Assembly: GCA_003194525.1 (NCBI GenBank)
Contig: NBIV01000128.1
Span: 62,001-126,000, forward strand
Length of the DNA: 64,000 nt
Direction: 5' to 3'
Source of the DNA: Gracilariopsis chorda
Taxonomy: Eukaryota; Rhodophyta; Florideophyceae; Gracilariales; Gracilariaceae
Made by a program: the position numbers and the translations under genes. How positions within the stretch are numbered: the stretch's first letter is position 1; the number at the start of each line of letters is the position of its first letter. Under the pieces are notes generated by a model. That model was given only the letters and a program-made list of their open reading frames with translations. It ran no database searches and had not been told where the DNA came from. Below are positions 1-10,528 of this stretch, piece by piece.

Positions 1-1450
1 GCTCGAGGTAGGTGATCCTCCGCTTGTCCTCCTGATAACGGGTAACTAAACTCCGGATTGCCGGGTCAAGACCATCGATGAACATGGTACTGCGCTCCCC
101 CGCGGGGTATACGTTACCACATCTGTGGAAAGCCTTGTTAAGGCGCACCGAGTAATCGGTCTCGGTCTCTCCAGCACGCTGGCGTGTATCTCGCAAAGCG
201 AGGATAGCCTGCTGAATAGCGGTGTTTGTGGCGTAGGAGCGCAGAAGATACTGCACAGCCTCCGGCCAGCAAGTAACTCCTCCCTCGGAGGCGCGAGAAG
301 ATCCTCTGACAGAGGTGTATTGGTCCTCCGCCACTCCCCGTAAGAAATACGGTAAAGCAAAATAGGATTCTACCTCATTCATACCGAGGATATCGGCCTC
401 CGCTACAAAGCGGGATAGGAAATCCAGTACTAGGACTGGGTCCTCTCCAGTAAAATACTGGTTGCGGAGCGAGAGCTGCATTCGCTTAATGCATTCTCGC
501 ACCTTTCCCGTACCACGGGGCGTACGTCCAAGTGACGAATCTTCAAGCCGGTAGTACCGGTATGATAAAAGCTTCCGGTAATCCGGGTTTGTCGGTTTCA
601 ATTCCCGGAGACCGGGGTGTCTTCTCCCCTTCTGGCGGGTTCGGACCACACCTTCAGTGGCCGATGACCGCTTCGAGCGGGAGGAGTAGCCTCGCTTCTC
701 GTCCTCTGAGTCGGAGTCCGAGGAGCTTGAGCTAACCGAGTGGTTTCGGGATGAGTCCGACGATGTCGAAAAATCGGAGTCCGAATATTTTCGGTGGTTT
801 TTCCGTCCATGACGGCGTTTCTTCTTCCCAGCAAGCTGGTCGTTGTGCGATGCCTCGTTTACCGGATCATCCGGGGATGGTTTGTCCATGAGGACGAACT
901 GCTCCAGCGTCTCCAGGCGGGCACCAATCCGATCAAATCGGGCTTCAACTCCTTCGATGAAGGTGGCGGGTTGTCCCAAACTCTCCAACACGGAGTTGAC
1001 GTCAGACCGTAAAATACGGAGTTCCTCGGCGACCTCCTTTACGGGGGTTGCCAAGACCACCTCTTGGAGGGATTTTAGTTCCCCTACAAGGGTGTCATGG
1101 GCGGTCCACAGAGCGTGGACCTGGGATTCCAGGGAATTCCCCTGGGGGGTGTTATCGCCCGTTCCACGGGGGCTTGAAGCCGCGACAGCGGGAGCAGGCC
1201 GGGGTTCCTGGGGCACTGCGGCAACAGCCGGAGTCGATGCTGCATTCCCCTGCGGGGGTGATAACGAGGGCAAAACGAGGTTCCGGGATTCCCGGTCGGG
1301 GGTATCATTCCGCGATGAAGCGGCACCAGTACGGCTGGAACTTGTCCATATACGGATACGGGGTACGAACCGAACTTCGGAAGTTTCCGCGTTGTCGCGG
1401 GAGCGACTACGCGTAACCACTGGCTCCGCATCGGAGGGATTTCTCGACAT
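1..1450 (-). CDS. gag: LTR-retrotransposon Gag, truncated by window edge
   Basis: Reading the minus strand from an ATG at 1450 gives one uninterrupted frame of 483 codons that runs off the left edge. Seen: an N-terminal part rich in Arg/Ser/Pro (residues 1-95), a predicted helical coiled-coil-like stretch (about 100-180), a basic then acidic serine-rich linker (KKKRRHGRK followed by Ser/Asp runs, about 195-250), and a C-terminal segment that looks like a retrotransposon Gag capsid fold (aromatic residues around QYFTGEDP, then ALPYFLRGVA, then a CRAGETETDY-like helix pair). The stop-free frame over 1.4 kb, with conservative protein-like content, is the support; the overlapping plus-strand frame at 843-1496 is treated as a shadow. 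Family knowledge: Gag forms the virus-like particle in the cytoplasm. Protease, RT and integrase would lie beyond the left edge. Copia versus Gypsy assignment is not possible from this part. The DNA is unusually rich in short hairpins (see the leader entry). Confidence 0.75.
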   Translation of the reverse strand, partial: MSRNPSDAEPVVTRSRSRDNAETSEVRFVPRIRIWTSSSRTGAASSRNDTPDRESRNLVLPSLSPPQGNAASTPAVAAVPQEPRPAPAVAASSPRGTGDNTPQGNSLESQVHALWTAHDTLVGELKSLQEVVLATPVKEVAEELRILRSDVNSVLESLGQPATFIEGVEARFDRIGARLETLEQFVLMDKPSPDDPVNEASHNDQLAGKKKRRHGRKNHRKYSDSDFSTSSDSSRNHSVSSSSSDSDSEDEKRGYSSRSKRSSATEGVVRTRQKGRRHPGLRELKPTNPDYRKLLSYRYYRLEDSSLGRTPRGTGKVRECIKRMQLSLRNQYFTGEDPVLVLDFLSRFVAEADILGMNEVESYFALPYFLRGVAEDQYTSVRGSSRASEGGVTCWPEAVQYLLRSYATNTAIQQAILALRDTRQRAGETETDYSVRLNKAFHRCGNVYPAGERSTMFIDGLDPAIRSLVTRYQEDKRRITYLE

Positions 1451-2190
1451 GAGAAAATACCGTTACGACGGGAAACGATCACGGAACTTCCGGTGAATAA
1501 AAGCAAACCTCGTAAGAGGGAAAACAAAAACCGATTCTAGGTCGGGAGACCACTTTGTGGTGTAATGCCCCAAAGGGGAAAAACACCGAAAGACGTTCGG
1601 GATCTTCCTCTCACGAGGTGAACCCAGTTGGGTAGAGCCCTCCAAAAGGTGTCACGGTGAAGCCGGTTTGTAAGACCAGGGACACCTGTCGCGACTCGCG
1701 CAGGGAGGTGAAGGCGAAGAATCGGTATCCGCGTGAGCGGGGTGTGATCCTCAGTAGAGGTATGTTTCCACGTAAGTGGGGGTGTGTGAGCGGATGCGCA
1801 CACGAGAGCCGCGGATAGCGGGAGGTGCTACCCTAAAAAGGGGGAAAAGGAAGGGCGAAGAGGAGGAAGAGAGGACGATGTGAGTCGCGAGAGCAACGAA
1901 CAGATACGGCAATGCCGGTGGACAGGACTCCCTATACAGGGCGAAACACCAATATGATTGGAACAATTATACTCCCAAGGATGGGCTTCTTTAGATGTGC
2001 AAGGGGGTTAGATGTCCCGTGGTTTACGGCGTTTCCCTCCAAGGAGGACTAGAGTACGCGCGCAAGCGGCAACAACTAGAGCCAATTCCCCAGGTTGGGG
2101 TCCCTTGTTGGGGAAGGTTTACTGGTACGACGGCAGTGCGCCGTCGCACTAAGTACTAGCTTCCCAGAAATGGGTGTGCAAATAATAAAT
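1451..2190 (-). repeat. Leader / probable LTR of the gag element, built of short hairpins
   Basis: Upstream of the gag start lies about 740 bp with no gene but with a regular series of perfect short inverted repeats with 3-5-nt loops. Examples: CCAC-TTT-GTGG at 1550-1560, CCCC-AAA-GGGG at 1568-1578, CCTC-TCAC-GAGG at 1607-1618, ACCC-AGTT-GGGT at 1622-1633, CCAC-GTAA-GTGG at 1768-1779, CCCT-AAAA-AGGG at 1831-1842, CCAAT-ATG-ATTGG at 1949-1961, CCCCA-GGT-TGGGG at 2088-2100 and GACGGC-AGTGC-GCCGTC at 2129-2145. By position this should be the 5' leader plus LTR of the element. I could not find a second LTR, primer-binding site or target duplication, so the outer boundary is approximate. Confidence 0.5.
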
Positions 2191-3919
2191 AATATTAACT
2201 AAAATACTCCACATTTCATGGCAACATCCACTACTGTGGCCAACCGCCAATTGACCCAAAACCGTGTCCCACGTGTCCATATCCACCATAGTGGGGCGTA
2301 GTTCATATACACACTACACAACCGATAATATCGGGAAAGCGTTCAAGTACCAAGAATCCCTCCCTGAGGGCGTTGCACTTCAACCTCTCTTATGAAAACG
2401 GCATCGTGGTCTTCGAATTGACTGCCCACACAAGCCACAGAACACAAGCGCTAGACTGTTCCGTCTTCACTTCTTACAAAATGGCATTTCGTAACGACTT
2501 CAACGGCCGTACGTTGCTAGTCAATGGCAAGGCCAAGAATGATCTGTAAAACATATGCAAACTACTGACTTTAGCTTACATTAAGTCTCTGACGTTCCAA
2601 AACGTAACAAGGAAATTCAGAGCTGGTGTATTGTGGTGCTCTGCGCATGTCCATTTTAATCCTGATGTGATCAAGACGACCAACATAACAAACCTTGAGA
2701 GCGCAGGATTTCAGCAGAAAGTATTTGCCAATTACGATCTGTTGGTAGAGTCGTTTGGAGATGCATGTACTTTGTTACGCAGTGATGTGGATGTGGTCGT
2801 CAATGGAACTCTGAACACGAAGTAGATTGGTGTTGACTCAAGAAAAGGAACTGACTTATTTTGCGAAGAGAGACAGCGAACGATAGGATGCTAAAAGAGC
2901 TAAACAACAACGCGACGCTCAAATAGAGCTCTATGCTCTTCAGAGAATGGGTTAGGAAGACGAACGACAGTACAAACGGCTGCAAACCAAGCGCAAAAAA
3001 CCCATCCACCTGTTTTGGCTTTCTTGTCGCTCAAATTGTACCTTATCTCTCGCTGGTAGTAGAGCTTCTCGACGACGGGCGGCATGGCATAGAACAGCGA
3101 AGTGCAATCAGAGTAGTAGAGACTCATATTGAAATCAATAATTCTTTGGCTTTTTGGTACGGCGCACTTGACCCATATTTGGTGCACGGTAGAGCGCTTT
3201 AGGGATACCAAATAGCTTATTTATTGTGTGCATTATCGTATGCGCTTTTTGTGTATGTATCGTTCATTTCTGACATATGGTATCTGTTGGTCGCCAAACG
3301 TGTAGAATGTTCCAGCACGGCTAGAACCCACGTGTAGAGTGTTACAGCAGCTCCTAGTGTATATCGGACAGATGCGCTAACCTCATATGAGGTCAGCGCG
3401 CCGGCACGCAATATTAAAATAATATTGAAATCTGATCCGCATGTCCCCACATTTCAAATTTTGAACTTGAAAATTGGCCAAGGGGGTGGTCTTTGAACTC
3501 TAAGTAGTTGTAGAAGACGACCACTGAGCCATAACAGCAGCTCCGTGGTCGTCAGGTCACATGCCAGCAACAAAAAATGAGTTTGAACCTCGTTGAGTTT
3601 ACAAAAACTCCAAAGCTCCTTCGGGAGCTCTACCAACTCTAAATATATTTAAACACTCAGAACGTTTTTAACACCCACTTGAACAGCAGAAAAAATAAGG
3701 TGAAATCTGTTAAAGGGGCAGTTTCGTCATAGAGTTTGAATAATCTAGCAAGTCTAAGTAACGCGGATTGAATTGGTAGGGGGCTAAACGTAAAATGATC
3801 TTATTGTAAACTTTGGCATTAAAACATAGATTTTTACTATAGAAACGAAGGTTGAAAAGGTTGTTGACATCCGTATCAGATTCTGAACTTCAATATACCG
3901 TGACATTTTTCAACTTGTT
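2191..3919. other. Intergenic, degenerate DNA
   Basis: No convincing gene. A short plus-strand frame around 2550-2825 (containing CSAHVHFNPDVIKT) faintly resembles the C-terminal end of pogo/Tigger-type transposases, but it is too short and broken to call. Two clear DNA hairpins are present: a 26-bp palindrome at 3374-3399 centred on CCTCATATGAGG with one mismatch, and AGCTCC-TTCG-GGAGCT at 3614-3629. Confidence 0.3.
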
Positions 3920-5972
3920 TCATAAAACAATCTCTATTAGTACCAGTGTGACATAAAACACTTCTTTTTCCTTTCTAATATAGCACCCAGAACATAAAAA
4001 CTTGGAATTTGTAATTCCTTTGCAGAACTTGCATCGTCCTTGATATAAATGTTTTGTAGTCCTGCCATCCTTGTTTTTTCTCCGTCTATTCGTTTGCATT
4101 AAATACAAGCCAGTGCCTGCAAACAATGGCTTCTCATGAACGTTTTCACATTCTTGCTCATCTCTACTCATTAGACCTGTGGTATCCCATGTATTCTGAA
4201 TTAGTTCATCAGCAAATTGCCAATAGAAATGATGCAGACTCTTCACGTTTCTGGTTCCATTTGCGGCTTTGTACAACTTCGACGCGTCCACAATACAAAT
4301 AAAAAAAAGAGAGCAATTCATTCGAAATGACCACTCTTTCACTTCAATTTTGTTCTCCAAATTCAGATCATCTTGTCTGTATCTGTTATGGCGATGGACC
4401 ATTGAACAGTTCTTGTAATACTCTTCACACACTTCGGGAATTGCGACCTCCAGTTCCACTTTCTTAGAAATATTTCCCTCCCGTCTCCACCTTTCTCGAA
4501 TAATAGGAGAACCTGGATTAAGCGTGCCAGAGGTTGATACGAAATACCTTCTTTCTCTGTCCATCCACATTATAGCCATTATATTATTATTCATAATGCT
4601 TCCTTTTGATAGCATAGATACAAAATCTCCCCAGTCTGATAGAGTAGTTTCGGAGAGATGTGTCATATGATATTCACGAGTAGCATTTTTGACAACTCCA
4701 GTAACCCTTAAACCTCTCTCCAGTAATGCTTTCGCGTTACTGAAAGACGCAAAAAAGGAAGCCGCACATACCAACCTTCCTGATCCAAACCATGGTTGCA
4801 CTAAGTGAAGTAAGACTGCCATTCCATGGGCGTTACCAGAATAAAAAACTTGTTCCGGAATATTTGCACACATATTGAGCTCAATGTTCAGCATCATGCC
4901 ACTTCGTGCACAACATACAGTCTTCATTTCAAGACTATTTTCCGGCTTTCTATCTAATGCCGTATAGTATGGAAGCCCGACATCAATCCAATTACCGCCT
5001 CATCCGTACCATCGTGACCTTCCTTCGTCAACACATAAGGCATGTGATGGCGTGACAGAAGACCAACGATGGTCATTGATCGCCTTCACAGAATCTGCTA
5101 CGAAGGACCAACGTGCGATTCCCTGCTCTTCAGTCAAACCATTTCCGCTGAAGCATATTGAACTTCTAAGCATTTCAAATCTGTTCCGTTACATTGCAAG
5201 ACCAATAATTGGCTGAGGAATAAACTTAGAAAAAGGCTCGAAACTCTAAAGCTCCCGTCTGTTAGAGCACTCAATGCGAGTCATGAGGATAAGAATTCCA
5301 AAGAATTTGAGCAGTTCTCCCCCTGAAGTCCTCCGAACGTCTTTGCTTTCTAACCGAACATTCGTTTTGTTCACTATAAACTGCAAATGCTGCATAGGGA
5401 ACATCCAAAGGAAGTAATCTAATGCGCTCATGTTTGGAGGAACGGGACGGGGTGAGATAAAGTCCTGGGCCAACCACTTTCCACTCATGCATTTGCATAC
5501 AACCATTCAGACGACTCAACGTCGTACTGGTTTCCCACACACGCCCATGAATCAGAGTTGATTGGACAGGTGCATTTTCGCTTAATAAACTTGTTTGCGG
5601 CTGCAAAACGAGCATCTGAGATGGTGTGACAAGAGTATCTTCCTCGATATTTTGCGTATTAACGGGTTCAACCTCGGTAATAGGTTCTTCTGCAGCATTC
5701 ACGGCTTCGTCAACACTACAACCTAGTTTGACACTGGAAAGAGGTAGGGTCACTTCTTTTTCTCGGTTCGGTAGACCAAAATTCACAGTAAGAAAAGTGA
5801 TACTTCGTTTGTTGACTTTTCGAATGTCAACATTGAGGACAGAACCTTGTACTGTTGTTGATTTCCATAGAGATTCATAGTAAAGTTTGCATTCGGCGTC
5901 ATTTGTAACCAGACGAGCACGGCTGTTGACAGTTGTTCCAACAGTTTTGCGAAGATCTGTGGACGGGGCCAT
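3920..5972 (-). pseudogene. piggyBac-type (DDE_Tnp_1_7) transposase, decayed
   Basis: Three minus-strand frames in order look like one broken piggyBac-like transposase. N-terminal part about 5972-5510; a middle part ending near 5246 with DYFLWMFPMQHL and the TN..., GGELLKFFGILILM pattern of the family N-terminal region; and a C-terminal part at 4927-3920 with PWFGSGR and RVTGVVKNATREY, matching the family block DSWFGS...GVVK. The end carries a zinc-ribbon-like CxxC...CxxC (CKFCKG and CSGCYIRKE), as expected for the Cys-rich C-terminal domain. The family cuts and pastes DNA at TTAA sites in the nucleus. Oddities: frameshifts near 5510 and 5250, and the catalytic Asp before WFGS appears replaced (QPWFGS). 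Terminal repeats were looked for and not found. Confidence 0.7.
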
Positions 5973-8135
5973 TGTGTACGAATGTTGTTGACGATATTGC
6001 TTGATTCCACAGCTACGACTGTTAGTGATGTGTTGTGGACATGGTTCAGCGCTGCCAGTGCAGAAGACATGACGAGAAGATCAAAGCGAAAAAGTGTTTG
6101 GAAAAGTTTTAAGGTTTTGATAAAGTTCTAGAGTAATTAAAATTGACTTCATATGAGGTTGCTGGTCAGATAGACACTAGAAAAGCCTATGCATCGCTGG
6201 TCCAGTCGTGCTAATGTATTCAAGTGAAGCTGGTGCCAGAATCCGGAGTCTTATTGGTTAGCGAGCAGCTCCAGAGGCTCCAGAAAGCCAATGGAGTACC
6301 TTAAACGCACAAATGAGAACTTAGAAAGTAGCAATGCGTTCCTGCATTGTTTGAAGTGCTTTTGGACGCTATAAAGAGGCATTTTGAGGCACAGACTTTA
6401 ATGTGGACTCATCTTAACATTACAATTATACACAAAGCTTACTTCTAAACCTTTGCAACTCTTTTGATCATCCATTCAGCCACCCTCTGCATACGATAAG
6501 ACGTTAGACGCGAAGTAAATACTTGAAGTAGAGAACTGCCGTCGCTGAGACCGGTCGAAGCGCTTCAAGCATGGCCGGGACACGTGAAGTGTGTAAAAAA
6601 GATGCTTTTATTGTCTATAAGCACAAGTGAGGCTAGAGAGTTTGTCATATAATGGTATTGGTCGAAATAATTGGCTATTAACAGACCAAAGTGCGAGACT
6701 GGAACTTTTTCGCAGGCAACGTGCCGTGCAACCTTTTCTGCAAAGCACCAGATTGGTTGCAGATTGAAAGCATATTCAGCTGTTAGTAGTTCTCCTTGGA
6801 AATCCCTGTAAAGACTGTAAGCGCATTTATCTGGTTAGCACAGTAGAATTTAGGTTGCATAAATTGCTACAACTCTATAGGGTCTGCTTGGAAGCCTTGA
6901 ATGTGAATTGTAGTGACCATTGACATAATTCTTCGGTTGCACGCCGTTTTAAGAATTGCTGAAGAAGGTTTCCGAAATTGAGACTCTTGCTCTTCGTTTT
7001 GTTTTCATTTTTGCTTAGCAGGTTGAGTCCTTTTGCTCCCTGTATTTCCATTTTTTTGTGCTTTCTATTTATCATTTTCATCTCTACGGGGCTTTCAGCT
7101 ACGAGGACACCCCTTTTAGCTTGCTTTATTGCTAAGTTTGGACCCCCTGCGTCACCTTTTTGTGATGGCGCCCGCAGTATCTACGTATTATGCTGGCTTT
7201 GAAGGCCGGCAATGCGTTTTATCCCTAAATGTTTTTTTAAATCTTTGAAAATAACCCAGCTGTTGGTACATGACGGTAGACTGGGAATGAAAAGAATTCT
7301 TTTCTTGGCGCTGTGGTGGACTCTGACAGCCGAGATGCTCTTCCACTTACAATCGCGGATTGTTCAAAAGTCGAAATAATGTTGGTGCTGATTTGAGCCT
7401 TTTCTGTGGTGATGTAGACATGTAGACGCGGTTTGGGCTGGAATATTTTCAATTGAGCTCACACTGAAATTGGTTGCATTGAGCTGCGTGTTGGACGTGC
7501 CGTGCTGGACGACTGGTGCTCCTTGAGAAAAGCAAACAGAAGCGCGCCAACACTATTGCTGATAAGGTGTTCCTTTTAGCTCGTTCATAGCCGTTCCTTT
7601 AATAGCACCTTATCGTTGTTCCTTTGATGCCTGAACTTCGATGCTCTCAGCGTAAACAGAAAGCAAGAGCTCACTGAGGGTTGGGCGAGCACGATCCGAT
7701 CCGTTTCAAACGCAGCGCCGATGAGCATTTTTAATTGAAATAATACATCTTGACAGCAGGACACCCGAAAAATGTGATACATGAGCAGAGAAGCCACTTG
7801 GAAAGCGATGATTGGGCACAGCGGAAGCAGTACGTGCATGGGATAGGGTAGGGTTGCGGCAATGCCAAGATTTTTTGTTCAGCATTCCTTATCAGCGGCA
7901 CCTGAGCTCATGTGCGGAGATTCGCGTGATCCGTCGTTTTCTGCCACAACAGCGGCCACCCATCCACTGCAACCAGCAGCACACACAACCAAATACACAC
8001 ATACGCGCACCTCCCGCACCTTCACTTTCGGTCTATCCGCTCGTTTTCCACCTCGCTCCGGTCCCCCTTGCCGATCACCGTTTTAGACTTTGTTCCACAT
8101 ACCGCGTCACCGCCCTCCTCCCCCCTCCGTCCGAA
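5973..8135. other. Intergenic DNA upstream of psbQ'
   Basis: About 2.1 kb without a recognisable gene. Short open frames exist on both strands but none has a protein-like composition or family motif. The last 250 bp before 8136 are pyrimidine-rich (runs such as CTCCTCCCCCCTCC), which fits a promoter and 5' UTR of a highly expressed plastid-protein gene; no clear TATA box was found. Confidence 0.4.
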
Positions 8136-8768
8136 ATGTCTCCTTCCGCATTCGTTACAGGCCCCTCTTTCACTGTGCGTACTGCCTTTGCCGGCAAAAC
8201 GCTTCCGAAATGTTCCAATGCGCCCGCCTCCATCACCATGAGCCAAAGCTCCGTCTCACGGAGACAAGCCCTCCTCACCGGAGCCGCCCTTTTGTCTGCC
8301 GCGGTGCTTCAGCCACTGTCAGCCTACGCCAAGGGCGGTGATTCTCCGAAGATTTCCGTATTCGGAGTGGGGGGCGCCTCCTCGCCGTTCGATGCCGGCA
8401 TCCAGACAGGCGGAAAGGTCCAATACAAGCCCTTCCTAGAGGACGAGGTCGCCGTCTTTCAACGCATAATCGACGATGCAAAGGACCGTTTAATCGGTTC
8501 TTCCGCCTCCATCAAGGACAAGAACTGGGAGGACATCAGGAGTCAAATCAGACTTCAGTACGATCTGCGCAGAACTCAAATCACAATTAATGGTAACATG
8601 CCTGATAAAAAGACGACTGAAAAGGCTACCAAGGCCTATCAAGCATTCAAGACTGACATTGAAAACCTTGACCAAGCCTGCATCCAAAAGGATCAGAGCA
8701 AGGCTTACAAGGCCTACAATGCCGCCTTGAAAAGCTTCGCCAACTGGCAAGCAACCACTGGTTTCTAG
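8136..8768 (+). CDS. psbQ': PsbQ'-type oxygen-evolving complex subunit
   Basis: 210-residue protein of the extrinsic lumenal side of photosystem II, where PsbQ' helps stabilise the Mn cluster and PsbV/PsbU binding in red algae. The first 38 or so residues are a plastid transit peptide (Ser/Thr/Ala rich, few acids). A twin-arginine signal SRRQALL starts near residue 40, followed by a hydrophobic run and an AYA cleavage site at about 66, so the protein should cross the thylakoid by the Tat route. The mature part of about 145 residues is mostly predicted helix, with KPFLEDEVAVFQRII and YDLRRTQITIN, as in the four-helix PsbQ fold. The frame is open further upstream (to 7812), but the ATG at 8136 gives a proper transit peptide; the upstream extension is Pro/His rich and unlikely to be translated. 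Absence of an ER signal argues for a primary red plastid. Confidence 0.88.
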   Translation: MSPSAFVTGPSFTVRTAFAGKTLPKCSNAPASITMSQSSVSRRQALLTGAALLSAAVLQPLSAYAKGGDSPKISVFGVGGASSPFDAGIQTGGKVQYKPFLEDEVAVFQRIIDDAKDRLIGSSASIKDKNWEDIRSQIRLQYDLRRTQITINGNMPDKKTTEKATKAYQAFKTDIENLDQACIQKDQSKAYKAYNAALKSFANWQATTGF

Positions 8769-8923
8769 ACTTGCGTCGTTTTGCACTCATTTTGGCTCCT
8801 CGACGTCCACCGTCGAATGCTCTGCCCTTTTATATTACGTAAACCGTCCATTTCCACCGGCCTTTTGCTGCGCGTGTTTACAGGATACGGTTGTCTCTTT
8901 CACCATGTTCAAATCACTGGAAC

Positions 8924-8929
8924 AATAAA
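8924..8929 (+). terminator. Polyadenylation signal of psbQ'
   Basis: AATAAA lies 156 bases after the psbQ' stop codon, the only exact copy in the 3' flank before the convergent small gene. Assignment is by position and motif only. Confidence 0.4.
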
Positions 8930-9512
8930 ACTACTACAGTTCTTTATTAGAAGACCACTTTTGTTTGTTTGTGCTCGTCTCAATGGCTTCAATACTTAAG
9001 TTGACTCCAGTAGGGGCTACGGTACGGCATCAGGGAGTAAACCCTATTGGTCCATTGGCGTATTGCCCTTCGCGCTCGTGTTGTCACATTTGTCCTAGAA
9101 ATCTGTCTCAGCGAATCGTACGCATAATGCATGGAGCAAAGACTGACACTTACCTGGAAGCTTGACTTCGCTTCATAGCGTAGTTAAGCTTACCAAAGAC
9201 TAACTTGTATTCTATGAAATAGGAAGGGCTGGTCAACGATGATCGAGTTGGTGTGAGTTCCACGCGCTGCAAGGCGAGCCCACACTGGCAGGCATGGAGG
9301 AATGAATATGGAGGTATGTAGCTGAACCGGACCGACACCCCGTTACCACTTGTGAAAATCATTACAAGCTTGTAGCAAAACAGCGTCATTAACAAATGTA
9401 CGAGACTGCAACAAGCTTGTAATGACTCGCACAGGTGCCAACGAAGTGTCGGTCCCGTCCACCAACACAAAAACCCAAAGAAAAACCAGCACAGTGGGAC
9501 GATGCGATTCAT
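8930..9512. other. Convergent intergenic spacer
   Basis: Space between the psbQ' 3' end and the stop of the small minus-strand membrane protein gene. Only weak short frames are present; nothing else recognised. Confidence 0.4.
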
Positions 9513-9797
9513 TCAAATCATCATCAGAATGGGGTTGCTGGGAGCAACACCCACTTGTTGCAACAACCAATACGCGAAAGTCACAACATACAGAAGAGTG
9601 ACGTAGCAACTCAGAACCGTACCTAAAACCACCACGGTAAACCAAATGCTTTGTGTCGTCTCTGAGTAGGACGGCTCTTCTGCAGGCTGCTCCTCCGGCA
9701 CTGGAGGCTGCGGTTGTTGACCTGGTTCGTCTTCGCTTAGATCAATAACGAGGTAGTCCCGCACTCGTTGATGATCTTGCTCGGAGAAACAGCTCAT
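9513..9797 (-). CDS. Small single-pass membrane protein, unknown
   Basis: 94 residues from the ATG at 9797. The frame is open to 9893, but the inner ATG starts the more ordered part. Seen: an N-terminal acidic, Pro/Gln/Glu-rich segment (about 20-48, with PQPPVPEEQPAEEP), then one long hydrophobic stretch (about 53-88) that could be one long or two short membrane helices, and a short polar tail. No family recognised. A tail-anchored membrane protein is a reasonable reading. Its stop faces the 3' end of psbQ', and its upstream region borders the PDI-like gene. Support is composition and topology only. Confidence 0.45.
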   Translation of the reverse strand: MSCFSEQDHQRVRDYLVIDLSEDEPGQQPQPPVPEEQPAEEPSYSETTQSIWFTVVVLGTVLSCYVTLLYVVTFAYWLLQQVGVAPSNPILMMI

Positions 9798-10528
9798 TTT
9801 TTTTGTTGAAGATTGTTTGATAGTTTGAAACGTTGGGGGTTCGGTCAATGAAGACTTACTTGCGAGGGAGGAGACGCGAGGATGGGATGACAAGCGACGG
9901 TCATCTATTTAAGGTGTTGATGGGTTTGTGTTGCAGGAGAAAGCTAATTAGAACGACTCTCGAATTGAAGGAGCAACTCGCGCCGCAAGCACCTCAGTCC
10001 TGCACACTCCCTATGCGGGCTACAAGCCGCATGATACTCTGCTGAAGTGAACCTAACTTTGTCAGTGCAGGGACATCTACGACAAACAACCTGATTAACA
10101 GTTTGCTGACAGAGCAGGAAGAAAAGTATTTATACCCCAAGGGCATGAGGACGACAGCTGTTCTATTCAAATACCGCGAACTCTCGGCTCGCCCTGGCCA
10201 GTGGACGGGAGACTGGTTGCTCGTCTCGGAAGGGCTGTTGTCGAATTCCGGCACCGTCGTGCGGGGTATTGAGCGCTTGTTACGTACTGAGCCTCTATTC
10301 ACATGGTGAGTTGTTATGACTTCCGGATCGATGCACTGAGGAGCCAAGGCGAGATGGGGCACCGTCTCACTTGCATCAACCCATGTCGCTATCCGGCTCC
10401 CATCCAAGAAGCGGAGATTCATTGGCGAGCAGTATCGGTACATATTGTTCCACTTCGCCAGAGACACGGGCAAGCAAGCAACCAAATGAAGTAAGTAAGC
10501 GTAAAACGTGAAGGCAGACAACTGGCAT
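9798..10528. other. Intergenic spacer
   Basis: A 186-codon minus-strand frame spans 9994-10554, but it overlaps the end of the PDI-like gene, has low protein-like order and no motif, so it is not called. The stretch probably holds the promoter of the small membrane protein and the 3' UTR of the PDI-like gene. Confidence 0.35.

Noticed and set aside
843-1496. 217-codon plus-strand frame
   Set aside because: It is antisense to the gag frame, is low in protein-like order and is explained by the GC-biased hairpin-rich DNA.
2631-2825. Possible pogo transposase tail
   Set aside because: Similarity is only a loose pattern over about 20 residues.
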